Source: Planctomycetota bacterium (GTDB lineage Bacteria > Planctomycetota > UBA1135). Taken from it: a DNA stretch of 35,142 nucleotides. The stretch is from NCBI GenBank assembly GCA_018671175.1, contig JABHIE010000011.1, forward strand, positions 1 through 35,142. The letters are read 5' to 3'. The notes beneath the pieces were generated by a model. It was given only the letters and a program-made list of their open reading frames with translations. It made no database searches and was not told the DNA's origin. A program made the translations under genes and the position numbers. How positions within the stretch are numbered: position 1 is the first letter of the stretch; each line of letters starts with the position of its first letter. This document shows, in pieces, positions 1 to 8,478 of this stretch.

Positions 1-420
1 AATGCAGATGCAGAGGCTCGCCAATTGCGCAGGGCATTCGTCAAGTCGCCCAGCAATCATGCCGTGGGTGAGCAGTGGGCGGACGCCCTTGAGCGAGCGG
101 GCTATGCGGGCGCCGCCCTCGCGGTTTTTGGCGTTTTGGCTGAGGTTCATGCTGGTTGCGCTAAGAGGGCTGGTGCTCTTGCGGCGGCTCATGGTGACAT
201 CGATATTGCCCTCGATTACTACCAAAAAGCTCTCGAAGTCGACCCTCGCGACACGGAAGCCATGCGTGCACGCAAAAATTTAGCGGCTGAGCAAGCCCTA
301 AAAACCAAGCGATATGAGGGTGCAGCTGACATTGCACTCGACCCTTCGGCCTTTTTAGCGGCCGCAAGAGGCGAAGATGTAGCAGAATCAGCGGATGAGG
401 GCTTGCCTGAAACAGAATAG
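1..420 (+). CDS. C-terminal part of a TPR-repeat protein (5' end outside window)
   Basis: The reading frame is open from the first base to the TAG at 418-420, so this is the last 139 codons of a longer gene. A TPR-like helix pair is visible (ALDYYQKALEVDPRDTEAM), preceded by another helical repeat that carries a conserved-looking Asp/Ala-rich turn. The last 40 residues are acidic and low in complexity. TPR proteins scaffold protein-protein contacts, and nothing here shows the partner. A TTG at 25 could be called as a start, but the frame continues upstream, so I treat the gene as truncated by the window edge. It lies 44 nt before rpsT on the same strand and may be cotranscribed with it. Confidence 0.7.
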   Translation, partial: NADAEARQLRRAFVKSPSNHAVGEQWADALERAGYAGAALAVFGVLAEVHAGCAKRAGALAAAHGDIDIALDYYQKALEVDPRDTEAMRARKNLAAEQALKTKRYEGAADIALDPSAFLAAARGEDVAESADEGLPETE

Positions 421-435
421 CGGATAGAATATTCG

Positions 436-449
436 ACCCATTCCTGGGT
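436..449 (+). promoter_or_regulatory. Small perfect hairpin in the rpsT leader
   Basis: ACCCA, a TTCC loop, then TGGGT form a 5-bp hairpin that ends 15 nt before the rpsT ATG. Some ribosomal protein genes are autoregulated through leader structure, and S20 of E. coli represses its own translation. Whether this small hairpin does so is speculation. It could also be chance. Confidence 0.25.
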
Positions 450-464
450 AACTACCGTAAAGAA

Positions 465-731
465 ATGCCAAACACACCATCCCAAAAAGCCACGCTCATT
501 CGTAACGCTAAGCGTCGTGAGCGCAACCGTGGGCGCCGTTCTGAAATGCGCACATGGATTAAATCCACTCTCGCAGCCATCGAAGAGGGCAATCTCGAAA
601 CAGCCCAGGCTGCTTTCGTTCAAGCTACCAAGCACATTGATAAAAATGTGAAATGGAATCAGCTGCACGCAAACGCTGGTGCGCACCGCAAGTCTCAGTT
701 GGCCAAGGCGGTCAACGCGCTCAAGGCTTAG
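465..731 (+). CDS. rpsT: 30S ribosomal protein S20
   Basis: The 88-residue product has the hallmarks of bS20: a basic N-terminus with the pattern PSQKATLIRNAKRRERNRGRRSE, then three long helices ending in HRKSQLAKAVNAL. S20 binds 16S rRNA early in assembly of the small subunit and bridges the 5' domain and helix 44. Length and composition are normal for the family. The ATG at 465 gives the expected N-terminus. The gene is followed within 25 nt by a strong hairpin terminator, so the transcript probably ends there. Confidence 0.96.
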   Translation: MPNTPSQKATLIRNAKRRERNRGRRSEMRTWIKSTLAAIEEGNLETAQAAFVQATKHIDKNVKWNQLHANAGAHRKSQLAKAVNALKA

Positions 732-752
732 TTTTAATCAGCCCAGGATGCC

Positions 753-786
753 AAAAGCGGCAAGGTCAATTGACCTTGCCGCTTTT
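753..786 (+). terminator. Intrinsic terminator after rpsT
   Basis: A perfect inverted repeat has arms 753-769 and 770-786 (AAAAGCGGCAAGGTCAA and its complement) and no spacer, so the tip must open as a small loop. The right arm runs into a stretch of seven T residues at 783-789. This is a textbook Rho-independent terminator for rpsT. The complementary A-run on the left also makes it plausible in the other direction, for the minus-strand gene ending at 808. Confidence 0.93.
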
Positions 787-807
787 TTTGTTTGAGTGCC
801 GCTTTGT

Positions 808-2388
808 TTAACGAGCGCCCATCACGCGAGCGTAACGGTAGTACACCTCAAGAATCAAAGCGCAAATAGCGGTTGAGTAAACACGCCCGCCGTCTTCGCC
901 CCAAGCCGCCCATTGTGGGTCCCAGGAGCCGTAGAAGTTGTCTTCTTCATCGCTCAGATGCTGATTCGGAACCAGTGCTTTCTCGATGGCCTTTTTCCAC
1001 TGCTTCCAGTGATCGCCGCCCCATTGGTTGAGTGCGAAGGTGCCGTAGTACCAGTAGTACATATCGATGGAGCCGCCTTTTTCATCCCAGGCGGGGAGGC
1101 GTGCTTTGAGCAAATCAGCCTGCTTGAGCAGAATCTCGTATTGAGGGTGGTCTTTCCAGTTTTTGATTTTTTTGGTGTCGGTCATGAAAATGCGGCAGAG
1201 CAGCGAAACCGCAGAAAGAGCCTCAGATTTGTGCCCCGGGAACTTGTCCATGAGGTGGGTGCGACGAGATGGGTATGAGCCCATTCCACCACCGTTTGCC
1301 TCAAAGGTGTAGCCCGTGCGACCTGTGTTGGCATCGGTGAGAGATTTGAAAACCTCTTCGGCGCCAAGGTATGCATCTTTACCAATTTTAATCTTGCTGT
1401 CTTGCGCGGTCTTGAGCGCGAAGACCATCCAGCCCGTGATAGAGCTATCGTTAGCGCCCGTAGGCTCGATGTCGTAACGCCAACCCATGTAGGGGTTACG
1501 CGCCTTAACAATGACCTTGATTGCGTTTTTCATTGGCTTCCGCAACATCGGTGACTGCTTGGAGAAGTAGTAAGCCTCGCCGAGTGCCATGGTTGCAACG
1601 GAGTGGTTGTAGAGAGTGGACTCGCCAACCTCTTCGCCAATAAGGCCTTCGTCGTCTTGCTCGTTTTTGAGCCAAGCGATACCGCGGCCAACATTTTCTT
1701 TGTATTTGCCGGTGGACATCGTGTTGCCGTTGCCCTGGAAGGCGAGCAAAGCAAGGCCCGTCAAGCCCACATCATTGACGCTGTTGCCGGTGCCGTCTGA
1801 GTGAGGCTTGTCGTCATACTTGTCTTGGTACATGAACTCGTCTGCATCCCAGAAGCCATCGCCGTCTTGGTGATCAGAGAGCCATTTGAGCGCTGCCGCC
1901 ACGGCCTTTTCGGTCGCTGAACCGCCGCGCTTACCGCCACGACCGCCGCGCTTGCCATATTTACCACCACCGCCACCGCCAAGGCCAACATCGTTGTTCC
2001 AGGCGTCTTGGTCAAATGGTGCGTCAGATTCAAAATCAGGGTCGCCGGTCTCTTCGAGCGTCTCTTGCTCAACGACCTCGTCAAGCTCGGTGTCTTGCAG
2101 GACGGGCTCTTCGATGACTTCCTCGATTTCTTCGGGCGGTGGAGGCTCTTCTTCCTCGACCTCTGGAGGCGGTGGAGCTTGCGCCATCTGAATCTCAGGC
2201 ACCTCTGAAGTGGTGCTTGAGAGCAGAATCCAACTCGAGATCAGGATGCCAATGATGCCGTGAACCAGGATTGAGCCAATCAGGTAGGGTGTCTTTTTTA
2301 GCTGCTCAGCGAGGACATCGTTAAACGATACCTCGTTATCCCAGTGACGGTGCGTGTCGTATTCTTCTTCGTAGTACTCTTCGGCCAT
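808..2388 (-). CDS. TonB-like membrane-anchored protein with squalene-cyclase/prenyltransferase-type repeat domain
   Basis: The chosen ATG at 2388 gives 526 residues starting MAEEYYEEEY. An upstream in-frame ATG at 2436 would add 16 residues of poor character. The order is: an acidic cytoplasmic head; one membrane span at about residues 33-55; a Pro/Glu-rich stretch at about 62-100, as in the periplasmic spacer of TonB; a Gly-rich Lys/Arg linker at about 135-155; then a large alpha-barrel-type domain to the end. That domain has QW-like repeats (KWLSDHQDGDGFWD; ALNQWGGDHW; Y..GSWDP). The class II cyclase DxDD motif is not evident, so catalysis is doubtful. Similar fusions recur in planctomycete genomes. 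No ExbB or ExbD gene is adjacent. Function is unknown; export or cell-envelope energy coupling is a guess. Confidence 0.75.
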   Translation of the reverse strand: MAEEYYEEEYDTHRHWDNEVSFNDVLAEQLKKTPYLIGSILVHGIIGILISSWILLSSTTSEVPEIQMAQAPPPPEVEEEEPPPPEEIEEVIEEPVLQDTELDEVVEQETLEETGDPDFESDAPFDQDAWNNDVGLGGGGGGKYGKRGGRGGKRGGSATEKAVAAALKWLSDHQDGDGFWDADEFMYQDKYDDKPHSDGTGNSVNDVGLTGLALLAFQGNGNTMSTGKYKENVGRGIAWLKNEQDDEGLIGEEVGESTLYNHSVATMALGEAYYFSKQSPMLRKPMKNAIKVIVKARNPYMGWRYDIEPTGANDSSITGWMVFALKTAQDSKIKIGKDAYLGAEEVFKSLTDANTGRTGYTFEANGGGMGSYPSRRTHLMDKFPGHKSEALSAVSLLCRIFMTDTKKIKNWKDHPQYEILLKQADLLKARLPAWDEKGGSIDMYYWYYGTFALNQWGGDHWKQWKKAIEKALVPNQHLSDEEDNFYGSWDPQWAAWGEDGGRVYSTAICALILEVYYRYARVMGAR

Positions 2389-2410
2389 GATTTTATTGTC
2401 CGATGAGCAA

Positions 2411-2433
2411 AACGCACCACAGGCGGTGCGGTT
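2411..2433 (-). terminator. Weak hairpin between the PPIase and TonB-like genes
   Basis: On the minus strand CGCACC, a 6-nt loop, then GGTGCG is followed by TTTTG. The stem is only 6 bp. It could attenuate transcription from the rnc-mfd-PPIase operon into the next gene, but it overlaps the alternative start of that gene and may be incidental. Confidence 0.3.
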
Positions 2434-2475
2434 CACTCAAGTTGCGTATTCTAGTTTGCGTTTGCGAGTGTGAGG

Positions 2476-3603
2476 CTAAAAGCTGATGCCATCTTCTTCG
2501 GGCGGCCCGATGGTCTTGACGGCTTGTGCGAAGCCGGCTTCAACGAGGTCAAGGATGCCCTCAAAGCGTGGGTTCACCCAGATGGAGCAGCTCGCACGCA
2601 AGTCAATGACCGCTGCATACATAAGCCCCGCTCTTTGCTGGTCTTTAAGCTCTTTCTTGATAAAGGCTTGCGCTTCTGCGAAAGCCAGCGGGCCAGCGGG
2701 CGAGCGCTCTTTGATGGTCATCAGATACCAAGCTCGCTTGTCTTGAATCGGGTCAGAAACCACATCAATTTCGCCCGTCATCATGTAATCACGCACGGGT
2801 TGCGAGAAAGAGGATGTCGCGGGGTCAGTTGGGTCGGCCATCCCGGCCTGCTCGCCGCCACGATACTGCGAATGCTCTTTAGCTGCCTCGTCAAAGGTCA
2901 GCTTGCCCGCCATAATCTCATTTCGCAGCAAGCGGATGACTTCTTCGGCTGAGCCCTGCCCATTATCTTTTAGGCGGATGATCTGCGCTGTAACCTGCTC
3001 GGGGCGATAAAAACGCTCAGGGTCATCTTGGTAAGATTCATACATAGCCTCTGGCGTGGCATAGAGTTGCGCCATAAGCCTTTTTGCGCCGACGGGTTGG
3101 TAGCCTAAAACCTGCTGCTGAAAAACTTGAGCTAAAAGCTGTCGGGCACGCTGATTGCGCTCGATAGTCATATTTGTGCCGAGAGAAGCAAGATGCCGCT
3201 GGAAAGCGGGGATTGAGCCCTTCTTTTTTACCTCGGCGCCAATCTGGCTATTTACGATGCTCATGACAAGCTCTTTAGAAATGCCTGAACGAATCGCCCC
3301 TTGGCTAAAAAGCAAATCGCGCGCCAGCTCCATCAGCGCACCCTGCTGTAGTGCGCTAGCTGAGGCGCCAGCAAGATTAGGGTTTTTCTTCATCGCTAGG
3401 GCGGCACGAGTCACATCGAGTTGAGTCAGCACATCATCGTTGATAATCAGAATCGTTTGATTTATCGGGATGTAGCTGGCAGGCACCGTTTGGGTATCGC
3501 CCGCTTGCGCTTCCGCTTCAGAGACCTGGCTTTCAGGCTCTGGCATGTGGTCAATGGTGGCGATTTGCGGCAGCAGAGCAGCGAGGAGGAGAGTCGTAAT
3601 CAT
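2476..3603 (-). CDS. Exported SurA/PpiC-like peptidyl-prolyl isomerase
   Basis: The 375-residue protein has a short hydrophobic N-terminus (MITTLLLAALLPQIATI) that could be a signal peptide. A SurA-type N-terminal helical region follows (INQTILIINDDVLTQLDV), then a parvulin-like segment at about 195-305 (RPEQVTAQIIRL ... FDEAAKEHSQ ... GGEQAGMADP ... WYLMTIKERSPAGPLAF). Proteins of this type escort or isomerise envelope proteins in the periplasm. The parvulin domain is divergent, so isomerase activity is less certain than the fold. It starts 43 nt after mfd ends, on the same strand, and is probably cotranscribed. The C-terminal 60 residues are not recognised. Confidence 0.75.
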   Translation of the reverse strand: MITTLLLAALLPQIATIDHMPEPESQVSEAEAQAGDTQTVPASYIPINQTILIINDDVLTQLDVTRAALAMKKNPNLAGASASALQQGALMELARDLLFSQGAIRSGISKELVMSIVNSQIGAEVKKKGSIPAFQRHLASLGTNMTIERNQRARQLLAQVFQQQVLGYQPVGAKRLMAQLYATPEAMYESYQDDPERFYRPEQVTAQIIRLKDNGQGSAEEVIRLLRNEIMAGKLTFDEAAKEHSQYRGGEQAGMADPTDPATSSFSQPVRDYMMTGEIDVVSDPIQDKRAWYLMTIKERSPAGPLAFAEAQAFIKKELKDQQRAGLMYAAVIDLRASCSIWVNPRFEGILDLVEAGFAQAVKTIGPPEEDGISF

Positions 3604-3646
3604 TTCCGAGAGCGTTTCAAACGCGGGATGGCTTTTGGGAAAGCGC

Positions 3647-6600
3647 CTATTTTCGCTTATTTTGGGCCGGACGGCAAGCAGAAGCCGTCCGAAAGAGCAT
3701 TTCTAGGATGCGAGGGGGCGTATTGATGCCCGATTTGAGCATCCAGTTGGCGCGGCGGGGGGTGAGGACGCGTAAATCAATCCGACTGCCTTTCATCGCG
3801 CGCTCAAATTCTCGGGCGCCCCGCAAGTGGCAAAGCAGGTGGTCGTCAATGTGCTGAATGGCCGAAAGCCCCAGGGCGCCAAGGCGATGCTTCAAAAAGA
3901 AGATGCGCGCCAAGGTCAGTACCTCTTTGGGTGGTGGGCCAAACCGATCACGGATGGCGGCCAGAATCCCGTCAATCTGTTCAGGGCGGCGGATGCGGTC
4001 CATTTCGCGCAAAATCTCAAGCCGCGCCTCTTCGTCGGGGATGAATTCAGGGCTGAGCGATGCGGTAATACCGATAGAAAGATCGCAGACGGGCGAGATG
4101 CCGGCCGCGGACACCTCGTCTTCGGTTTTTAGGCGTGCGACGGCTTGGCTTAGCAGGCGTCGATAAGTTTCGTAACCCACCGCGTTGATGTGCCCCGATT
4201 GCTCACTTCCTAAGAGATTGCCCGCGCCGCGGATTTCTAAGTCGCGCATGGCTACTTGAAAGCCCGCGCCAAGATAGCGCAGCTCTTCAATAGCCTTGAG
4301 TCGGCGCCGAGCGTCTTGAGGAAGCGGATGCCCACGCGGAATCAGCAAGTAGCAGTAGCCGCGATTCTCGGCACGGCCAATGCGCCCACGCAGTTGATGC
4401 AAGTTGGCCAATCCGTGGCGGTGAGCATCGGAAACAATCATCGTATTGGCGTTAGGGATGTCGATGCCACTTTCAATGATGGTCGTGGCCACCAAAATGT
4501 CGGCGTCGTGTCGCACGAATTGCAGCATTGCCATTTCCAATTCGCGCGGCTCCATTTGCCCATGCCCTGTCACGACTCGCGCCCCAGGCACCATGCGTCG
4601 GACGCGCTCGGCAACCAACTCAAGGTCTTTGACTCGATTGTGAAGCCAGAAAATTTGCCCACCACGATCCATTTCACGCGCGATCTCTTTCGCCAAAAAC
4701 GGTCGCTCGTCGTCATAGCGAATCTCAGTGTGAATCTCTTGTCGCCCGCGCGGCGCAGTTGAGAGCGAAGTGATGTCGCGGATGCCGGCCAAGGCCATGT
4801 GAAGAGTGCGCGGAACAGGTGTCGCCGTTAATGTCAGCACATCGACTTGCGCCCGCTTTTTTTTGAGCTGCTCTTTATGTCGCACACCGAAGCGTTGCTC
4901 CTCGTCAATGATGACTAATCCGAGTCGATCGTATTCGACATCTTTTGACAAAATGCGATGCGTGCCGATGACGAAATCGACCGATCCATCAGCGAGCCCT
5001 TCAAGCGTTTCGCGTTTATCGGTCGTGCTCACCAATCGAGATAGTTTGCGAATCACGATCGGCCAGTCGGCAAATCGTTGCTGCAAAGAGTTGGTGTGTT
5101 GCTCGGCTAAAAGAGTTGTCGGCACGAGCATGGCCGCTTGCTTTCCTGCACTGATTGCGCGGAAGGCAGCGCGCGCAGCCAACTCGGTTTTGCCATACCC
5201 GACATCGCCGCACAACAAGCGGTCCATCGCTCGTGGCAAACCAAGGTCATCGTGTATTTCACGCGTGCCTTGCGCTTGGTCGGGCGTGTCTTCCCAAGGG
5301 AAGGAGGCCTCAAATTCTCGTTGATCTTCGTTAGGTTCTGGAAATGCAAAACCAGGGTCTGCCGACCGTTTTGCCTGCGTTTCGAGCATTTCAGCCGCAA
5401 GGTCTTCTACGGCGGCCTCTACTTTGATGCGGCGTTTTTCGAAACTTCCAGAACCAAGTCGGTCGAGCTTAGGGTCGCTGCTTCCGCCCGCACCAATGTA
5501 TCGCTCAACCATGTCGACGCGCGAAACGGGCACTTGCAAAGTCGCGCCTTGATCGAACTCAAGCATCATTACATCTTGCGTGCCTTTGCGCCCACCTTCG
5601 TCTAGACCACGGTATCGAGCCAACCCATGCACGACATGCACCACCAAATCACCAGGCCGCAAAGAAAGCACATTTGGGATGGCTTCCGTGTCGCGAGATT
5701 TGCGAGAGCGCGGCTTAGGCCGATGAGCGCCATGACCCGGGACGAATTCACGGTGATGCAAAATTGTGATGCGCGCTTCGGGAATGCGGAAACCCTTGGA
5801 AAGGCCACCAATCGCGGTATTCAAGAGTTCTGGCACATGTTGGCTGTCAGATAAAATCTGAGTTAGTCGGTCAGACTCGGCATCTGTAGAACAAACGACC
5901 CAAGCGCGCTCGCCATCAGCGGCGCGGTCAGCAAGAAGGCCAGCGCCCGTTGGTACACCTTGGCAGTATTCCTCAACTGAAAGGGTGGTCAGACTTCCGT
6001 CGTGCCCGGGCAATGACGCGATTTCAAGGACGGCGCGTTTGGTCAGTTGCTTTTTCAACCGCTCCAGTGCTTTTACCGCAAGATCGCCTTGCATCTTTAA
6101 GCGAATCGCCGCGTCATCAATGGCCGCTGGAGCCCAGCGCAGCACGCGCAGATTTTTTGGAAAACGCTCAAGCGGCAAGGTGTCTTCGGCGGATGCAAAT
6201 TCAGCTAAATCGTGCGCTAGAGGTATTTTGACATGCTTTAAGACATGTCTTGTACGCTGACTTCCTAGGTCAAAAACGCGAATGCTTTCAAGGTCGTCAT
6301 CAATAAATTCAAGTCGCAGGGGCTCGCCAATCGAGGGTGCGAAAAAATCAAGAATTTCTCCACGGCGCGCAAACTCGCCAGGGTTGGCGATGGCTGGAAC
6401 ACGCTCAAAATCAGCTGCAACAAGTAGTCGCATAAGCTCGTCGGGGTCGAGCTGCATGTCTTGGTCAAGCTGAAGGAATTGCTTCTCGTCACCGGCGGCT
6501 GGGACAGCTTGTAGAAGCGCGGGCAATGGCGCAATCAAGATGCCGGCGAAGCCTTTGCGGTTGACCAATTCAAGTGCATGGTGGCGGTCGCGGAGGACAT

Positions 6601-6874
6601 CTGCTTCGGCACCGAGCCGTGCTTCGCGGGCGGGGAAGAGTGTATGTGCCGCGCCGAAAACAGCGAGGTCATCGAGTGCGAATTCGGCGGCGTGCGCGTC
6701 AGGCACGATGATGAGGGTGGGGGTCTTGCTGTCAGCTGCGAGGGCCGCAGTGAGGCATGCCTTTGAGGAACCCCAGAGGCCTCCCCAGCGCAGTGGCGCA
6801 CCCGTTTTATGTTTCTTCCAACGCTTTAAAAGATCTCTATAGGACGGCGTTTCGCGTAGAAGTTTTACAGGCAT
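3647..6874 (-). CDS. mfd: Transcription-repair coupling factor Mfd
   Basis: The 1075-residue protein releases stalled RNA polymerase and recruits UvrA for strand-specific repair. Domains in order: a UvrB-like N-terminal module (about 1-330); an RNA-polymerase-interacting CarD/RID domain (about 405-470, LRPGDLVVHVVHGLARYRGL); a RecG-like translocase with Walker A GDVGYGKTE (about 556-564), DEEQRFG (about 657), TATPVPRTL and a HQLRGRIGR motif VI; and a C-terminal TRCF domain. The ATG at 6874 is preferred over the upstream start at 6952. It has a GAGG ribosome site 5 nt upstream and gives the usual short N-terminus. It overlaps the end of rnc by 10 nt, suggesting translational coupling. Confidence 0.96.
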   Translation of the reverse strand: MPVKLLRETPSYRDLLKRWKKHKTGAPLRWGGLWGSSKACLTAALAADSKTPTLIIVPDAHAAEFALDDLAVFGAAHTLFPAREARLGAEADVLRDRHHALELVNRKGFAGILIAPLPALLQAVPAAGDEKQFLQLDQDMQLDPDELMRLLVAADFERVPAIANPGEFARRGEILDFFAPSIGEPLRLEFIDDDLESIRVFDLGSQRTRHVLKHVKIPLAHDLAEFASAEDTLPLERFPKNLRVLRWAPAAIDDAAIRLKMQGDLAVKALERLKKQLTKRAVLEIASLPGHDGSLTTLSVEEYCQGVPTGAGLLADRAADGERAWVVCSTDAESDRLTQILSDSQHVPELLNTAIGGLSKGFRIPEARITILHHREFVPGHGAHRPKPRSRKSRDTEAIPNVLSLRPGDLVVHVVHGLARYRGLDEGGRKGTQDVMMLEFDQGATLQVPVSRVDMVERYIGAGGSSDPKLDRLGSGSFEKRRIKVEAAVEDLAAEMLETQAKRSADPGFAFPEPNEDQREFEASFPWEDTPDQAQGTREIHDDLGLPRAMDRLLCGDVGYGKTELAARAAFRAISAGKQAAMLVPTTLLAEQHTNSLQQRFADWPIVIRKLSRLVSTTDKRETLEGLADGSVDFVIGTHRILSKDVEYDRLGLVIIDEEQRFGVRHKEQLKKKRAQVDVLTLTATPVPRTLHMALAGIRDITSLSTAPRGRQEIHTEIRYDDERPFLAKEIAREMDRGGQIFWLHNRVKDLELVAERVRRMVPGARVVTGHGQMEPRELEMAMLQFVRHDADILVATTIIESGIDIPNANTMIVSDAHRHGLANLHQLRGRIGRAENRGYCYLLIPRGHPLPQDARRRLKAIEELRYLGAGFQVAMRDLEIRGAGNLLGSEQSGHINAVGYETYRRLLSQAVARLKTEDEVSAAGISPVCDLSIGITASLSPEFIPDEEARLEILREMDRIRRPEQIDGILAAIRDRFGPPPKEVLTLARIFFLKHRLGALGLSAIQHIDDHLLCHLRGAREFERAMKGSRIDLRVLTPRRANWMLKSGINTPPRILEMLFRTASACRPAQNKRK

Positions 6875-7590
6875 TTGCCCTCGTCTTGATTTAATTCGAG
6901 CAAAGCCTCCCAAGCCGCCCATCTTTCGGCCTCTTTCTTTGGCGACCCCCATGCTGCTGGGAAGGTGCGCCCGGCAACGGTGGCTTCGACGAGAAAGGCC
7001 ACACTCTGAGGGTGCTCGTTGGTTTCGACGACGGCGTATTCAGGTAACGCGCCCCATTTGGCCTGCGCAAGAGTCTGCAAAATTTGTTTAGCCGTCGAGC
7101 GTTGGCAAATGATGTGCGCTGAATCAATCTCAACTCCCAGCCAGCGCAAGACAGCATTTTTGGCTGCGTTGGATTTGCTGGCCTCGCCATTGGATTGAGT
7201 GGCGTGAGCATCGAGATACACCGCACCAAGTAATGACTCAAACGCGTTGCCGATTACTGAATTGGGTAAGGCCGCCCGATTCGACAAACTGGGGCCAACG
7301 CGCAGCCAATTGGCATAACCTAGGCGCTTGCCTGCCTCAGCTAAAGTGACCCGCGAAATCACACGGGACTTCCACTCAGTTAGCTCGCCCTCGCGTGCAT
7401 TTGGGTGGCGCAGATACAACTCTTCCGCAACGATTTGGTTTAACACCGCATCGCCTAAAAACTCGAGCCGCTCGTTGTGATCTTCGGCGAGCGAGGCATG
7501 AGTGACGGCTTCTTCAAGCAGCGTCAGGTCTGTAAATCGGTAGCCCAAGACATCTTGCAACTCATCAAAATCAGCGTTTGCGTGCGTCAA
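6865..7590 (-). CDS. rnc: Ribonuclease III
   Basis: The 241-residue enzyme cuts double-stranded RNA in rRNA and mRNA processing. The signature NERLEFLGDAVL is present near residue 40, and the second catalytic helix reads FESLLGAVYLD. A C-terminal double-stranded-RNA-binding domain follows (about 165-235; AKQILQTLAQAKWG ... SPKKEAERWAAWEALLEL). The start is a TTG at 7590 with no clear Shine-Dalgarno sequence. The next in-frame candidate is a TTG at 7560, and no ATG fits. The linker between the domains (about 125-145) is rich in Asn, Ala and Ser and longer than usual. The gene heads the minus-strand operon and is divergent from fabI. Confidence 0.95.
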   Translation of the reverse strand: MTHANADFDELQDVLGYRFTDLTLLEEAVTHASLAEDHNERLEFLGDAVLNQIVAEELYLRHPNAREGELTEWKSRVISRVTLAEAGKRLGYANWLRVGPSLSNRAALPNSVIGNAFESLLGAVYLDAHATQSNGEASKSNAAKNAVLRWLGVEIDSAHIICQRSTAKQILQTLAQAKWGALPEYAVVETNEHPQSVAFLVEATVAGRTFPAAWGSPKKEAERWAAWEALLELNQDEGKCL

Positions 7591-7692
7591 GACCGAGGTA
7601 GTTTACGGTTTCGGTGGAATGTCGGCTCGTGCCGCAGCACAATAGGTGCGCACAGTCGTCGGTTTCGGCCGCTGCGCGAGTCACCACTAAAA
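7591..7692. promoter_or_regulatory. Divergent intergenic region rnc/fabI
   Basis: These 102 nt separate two divergent genes and must hold promoters for both. I see no clear -35/-10 pair. A 9-bp direct repeat CGGTTTCGG occurs at 7606-7614 and 7660-7668, 54 nt apart. Its role is unknown. Confidence 0.45.
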
Positions 7693-8463
7693 ATGCTAAA
7701 AGGAAAAAAAGGCGTCATTCTTGGGGTTGCGAATAAGCGCAGCCTCGCTTGGTTTATTGCAGAGCAGTGCGCGGCACATGGCGCTGAGATGATTTGGTGC
7801 GTGGCCAATGAGCGCTTTAAACAAAAGGCCATGCCGTTGGCCGAGAGCTTGGGAGTGCCTGAGCCGATTATTTGCGATGTGAGCGATGACGCTTCAATTG
7901 ACGAGGCGTTTGCAAAGATTAAGCAGGTAATGCCGCAGATTGATTTCTTGGTTCATGCGGTGGCGTTTGCAAACCGCGAAGACCTCGAGGGCCGTTTTGT
8001 TGATACAAGCCGTGATGGTTATGCGATGGCGCAAAACATTTCGAGCTATTCATTGACGGCCGTGACTAAGGCGGCCGAGCCCATGATGGTCGACGGCTCA
8101 AGCGTTTTGACGCTGACTTACATCGGGTCGTTGCGCGCGGTGCCCAATTACAATGTGATGGGTGTGGCCAAGGCAGCGCTTGAGAGTTCTGTGCGTTATC
8201 TAGCTAATGATTTAGGCGGCCAGGGTATTCGCGTTAATGCGATTTCAGCGGGGCCAATTAAGACGCTTTCTTCAGCGGGCGTAAAAGGTTTGCGAGAAAA
8301 GCTTGATCTCCAAGAAGAGAAAAACTCGTTGCAGCGCAATATCGTTGGTGAAGATGTGGGCAAAGCGGCTGTGTTTATGTTGAGTAATTACTCAGCGGCG
8401 GTTACTGGCGAGATTTTGTATGTCGACAACGGTTATCACAGTTGTGCCGCGACTTGGGCATAA
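7693..8463 (+). CDS. fabI: Enoyl-[acyl-carrier-protein] reductase (NADH), FabI type
   Basis: The 256-residue short-chain dehydrogenase/reductase carries out the last reduction of the fatty-acid elongation cycle. Key features: the FabI-type dinucleotide loop VILGVANKRSLAW at residues 8-20; CDV at 61-63; Tyr143; and the catalytic Tyr153-x6-Lys160 pair in NYNVMGVAK. The stretch VNAISAGPIKTL matches the substrate loop of FabI. The frame is open for 72 more codons upstream, but these antisense-overlap rnc and do not look like FabI. The ATG at 7693 gives the standard N-terminus MLKGKKGVILG. No Shine-Dalgarno sequence is obvious. The ThiD-like gene follows after 15 nt. Confidence 0.96.
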   Translation: MLKGKKGVILGVANKRSLAWFIAEQCAAHGAEMIWCVANERFKQKAMPLAESLGVPEPIICDVSDDASIDEAFAKIKQVMPQIDFLVHAVAFANREDLEGRFVDTSRDGYAMAQNISSYSLTAVTKAAEPMMVDGSSVLTLTYIGSLRAVPNYNVMGVAKAALESSVRYLANDLGGQGIRVNAISAGPIKTLSSAGVKGLREKLDLQEEKNSLQRNIVGEDVGKAAVFMLSNYSAAVTGEILYVDNGYHSCAATWA

Positions 8464-8478
8464 GGTGACCCTGTAGTT

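Noticed and set aside
2470-2952. Long antisense ORFs inside the PPIase, mfd and ftsK genes
   Set aside because: They mirror strong coding frames on the opposite strand and show no protein-like features of their own.
7477-7692. N-terminal extension of fabI by 72 codons
   Set aside because: It overlaps rnc on the opposite strand, lacks FabI similarity, and the ATG at 7693 gives the standard FabI start.
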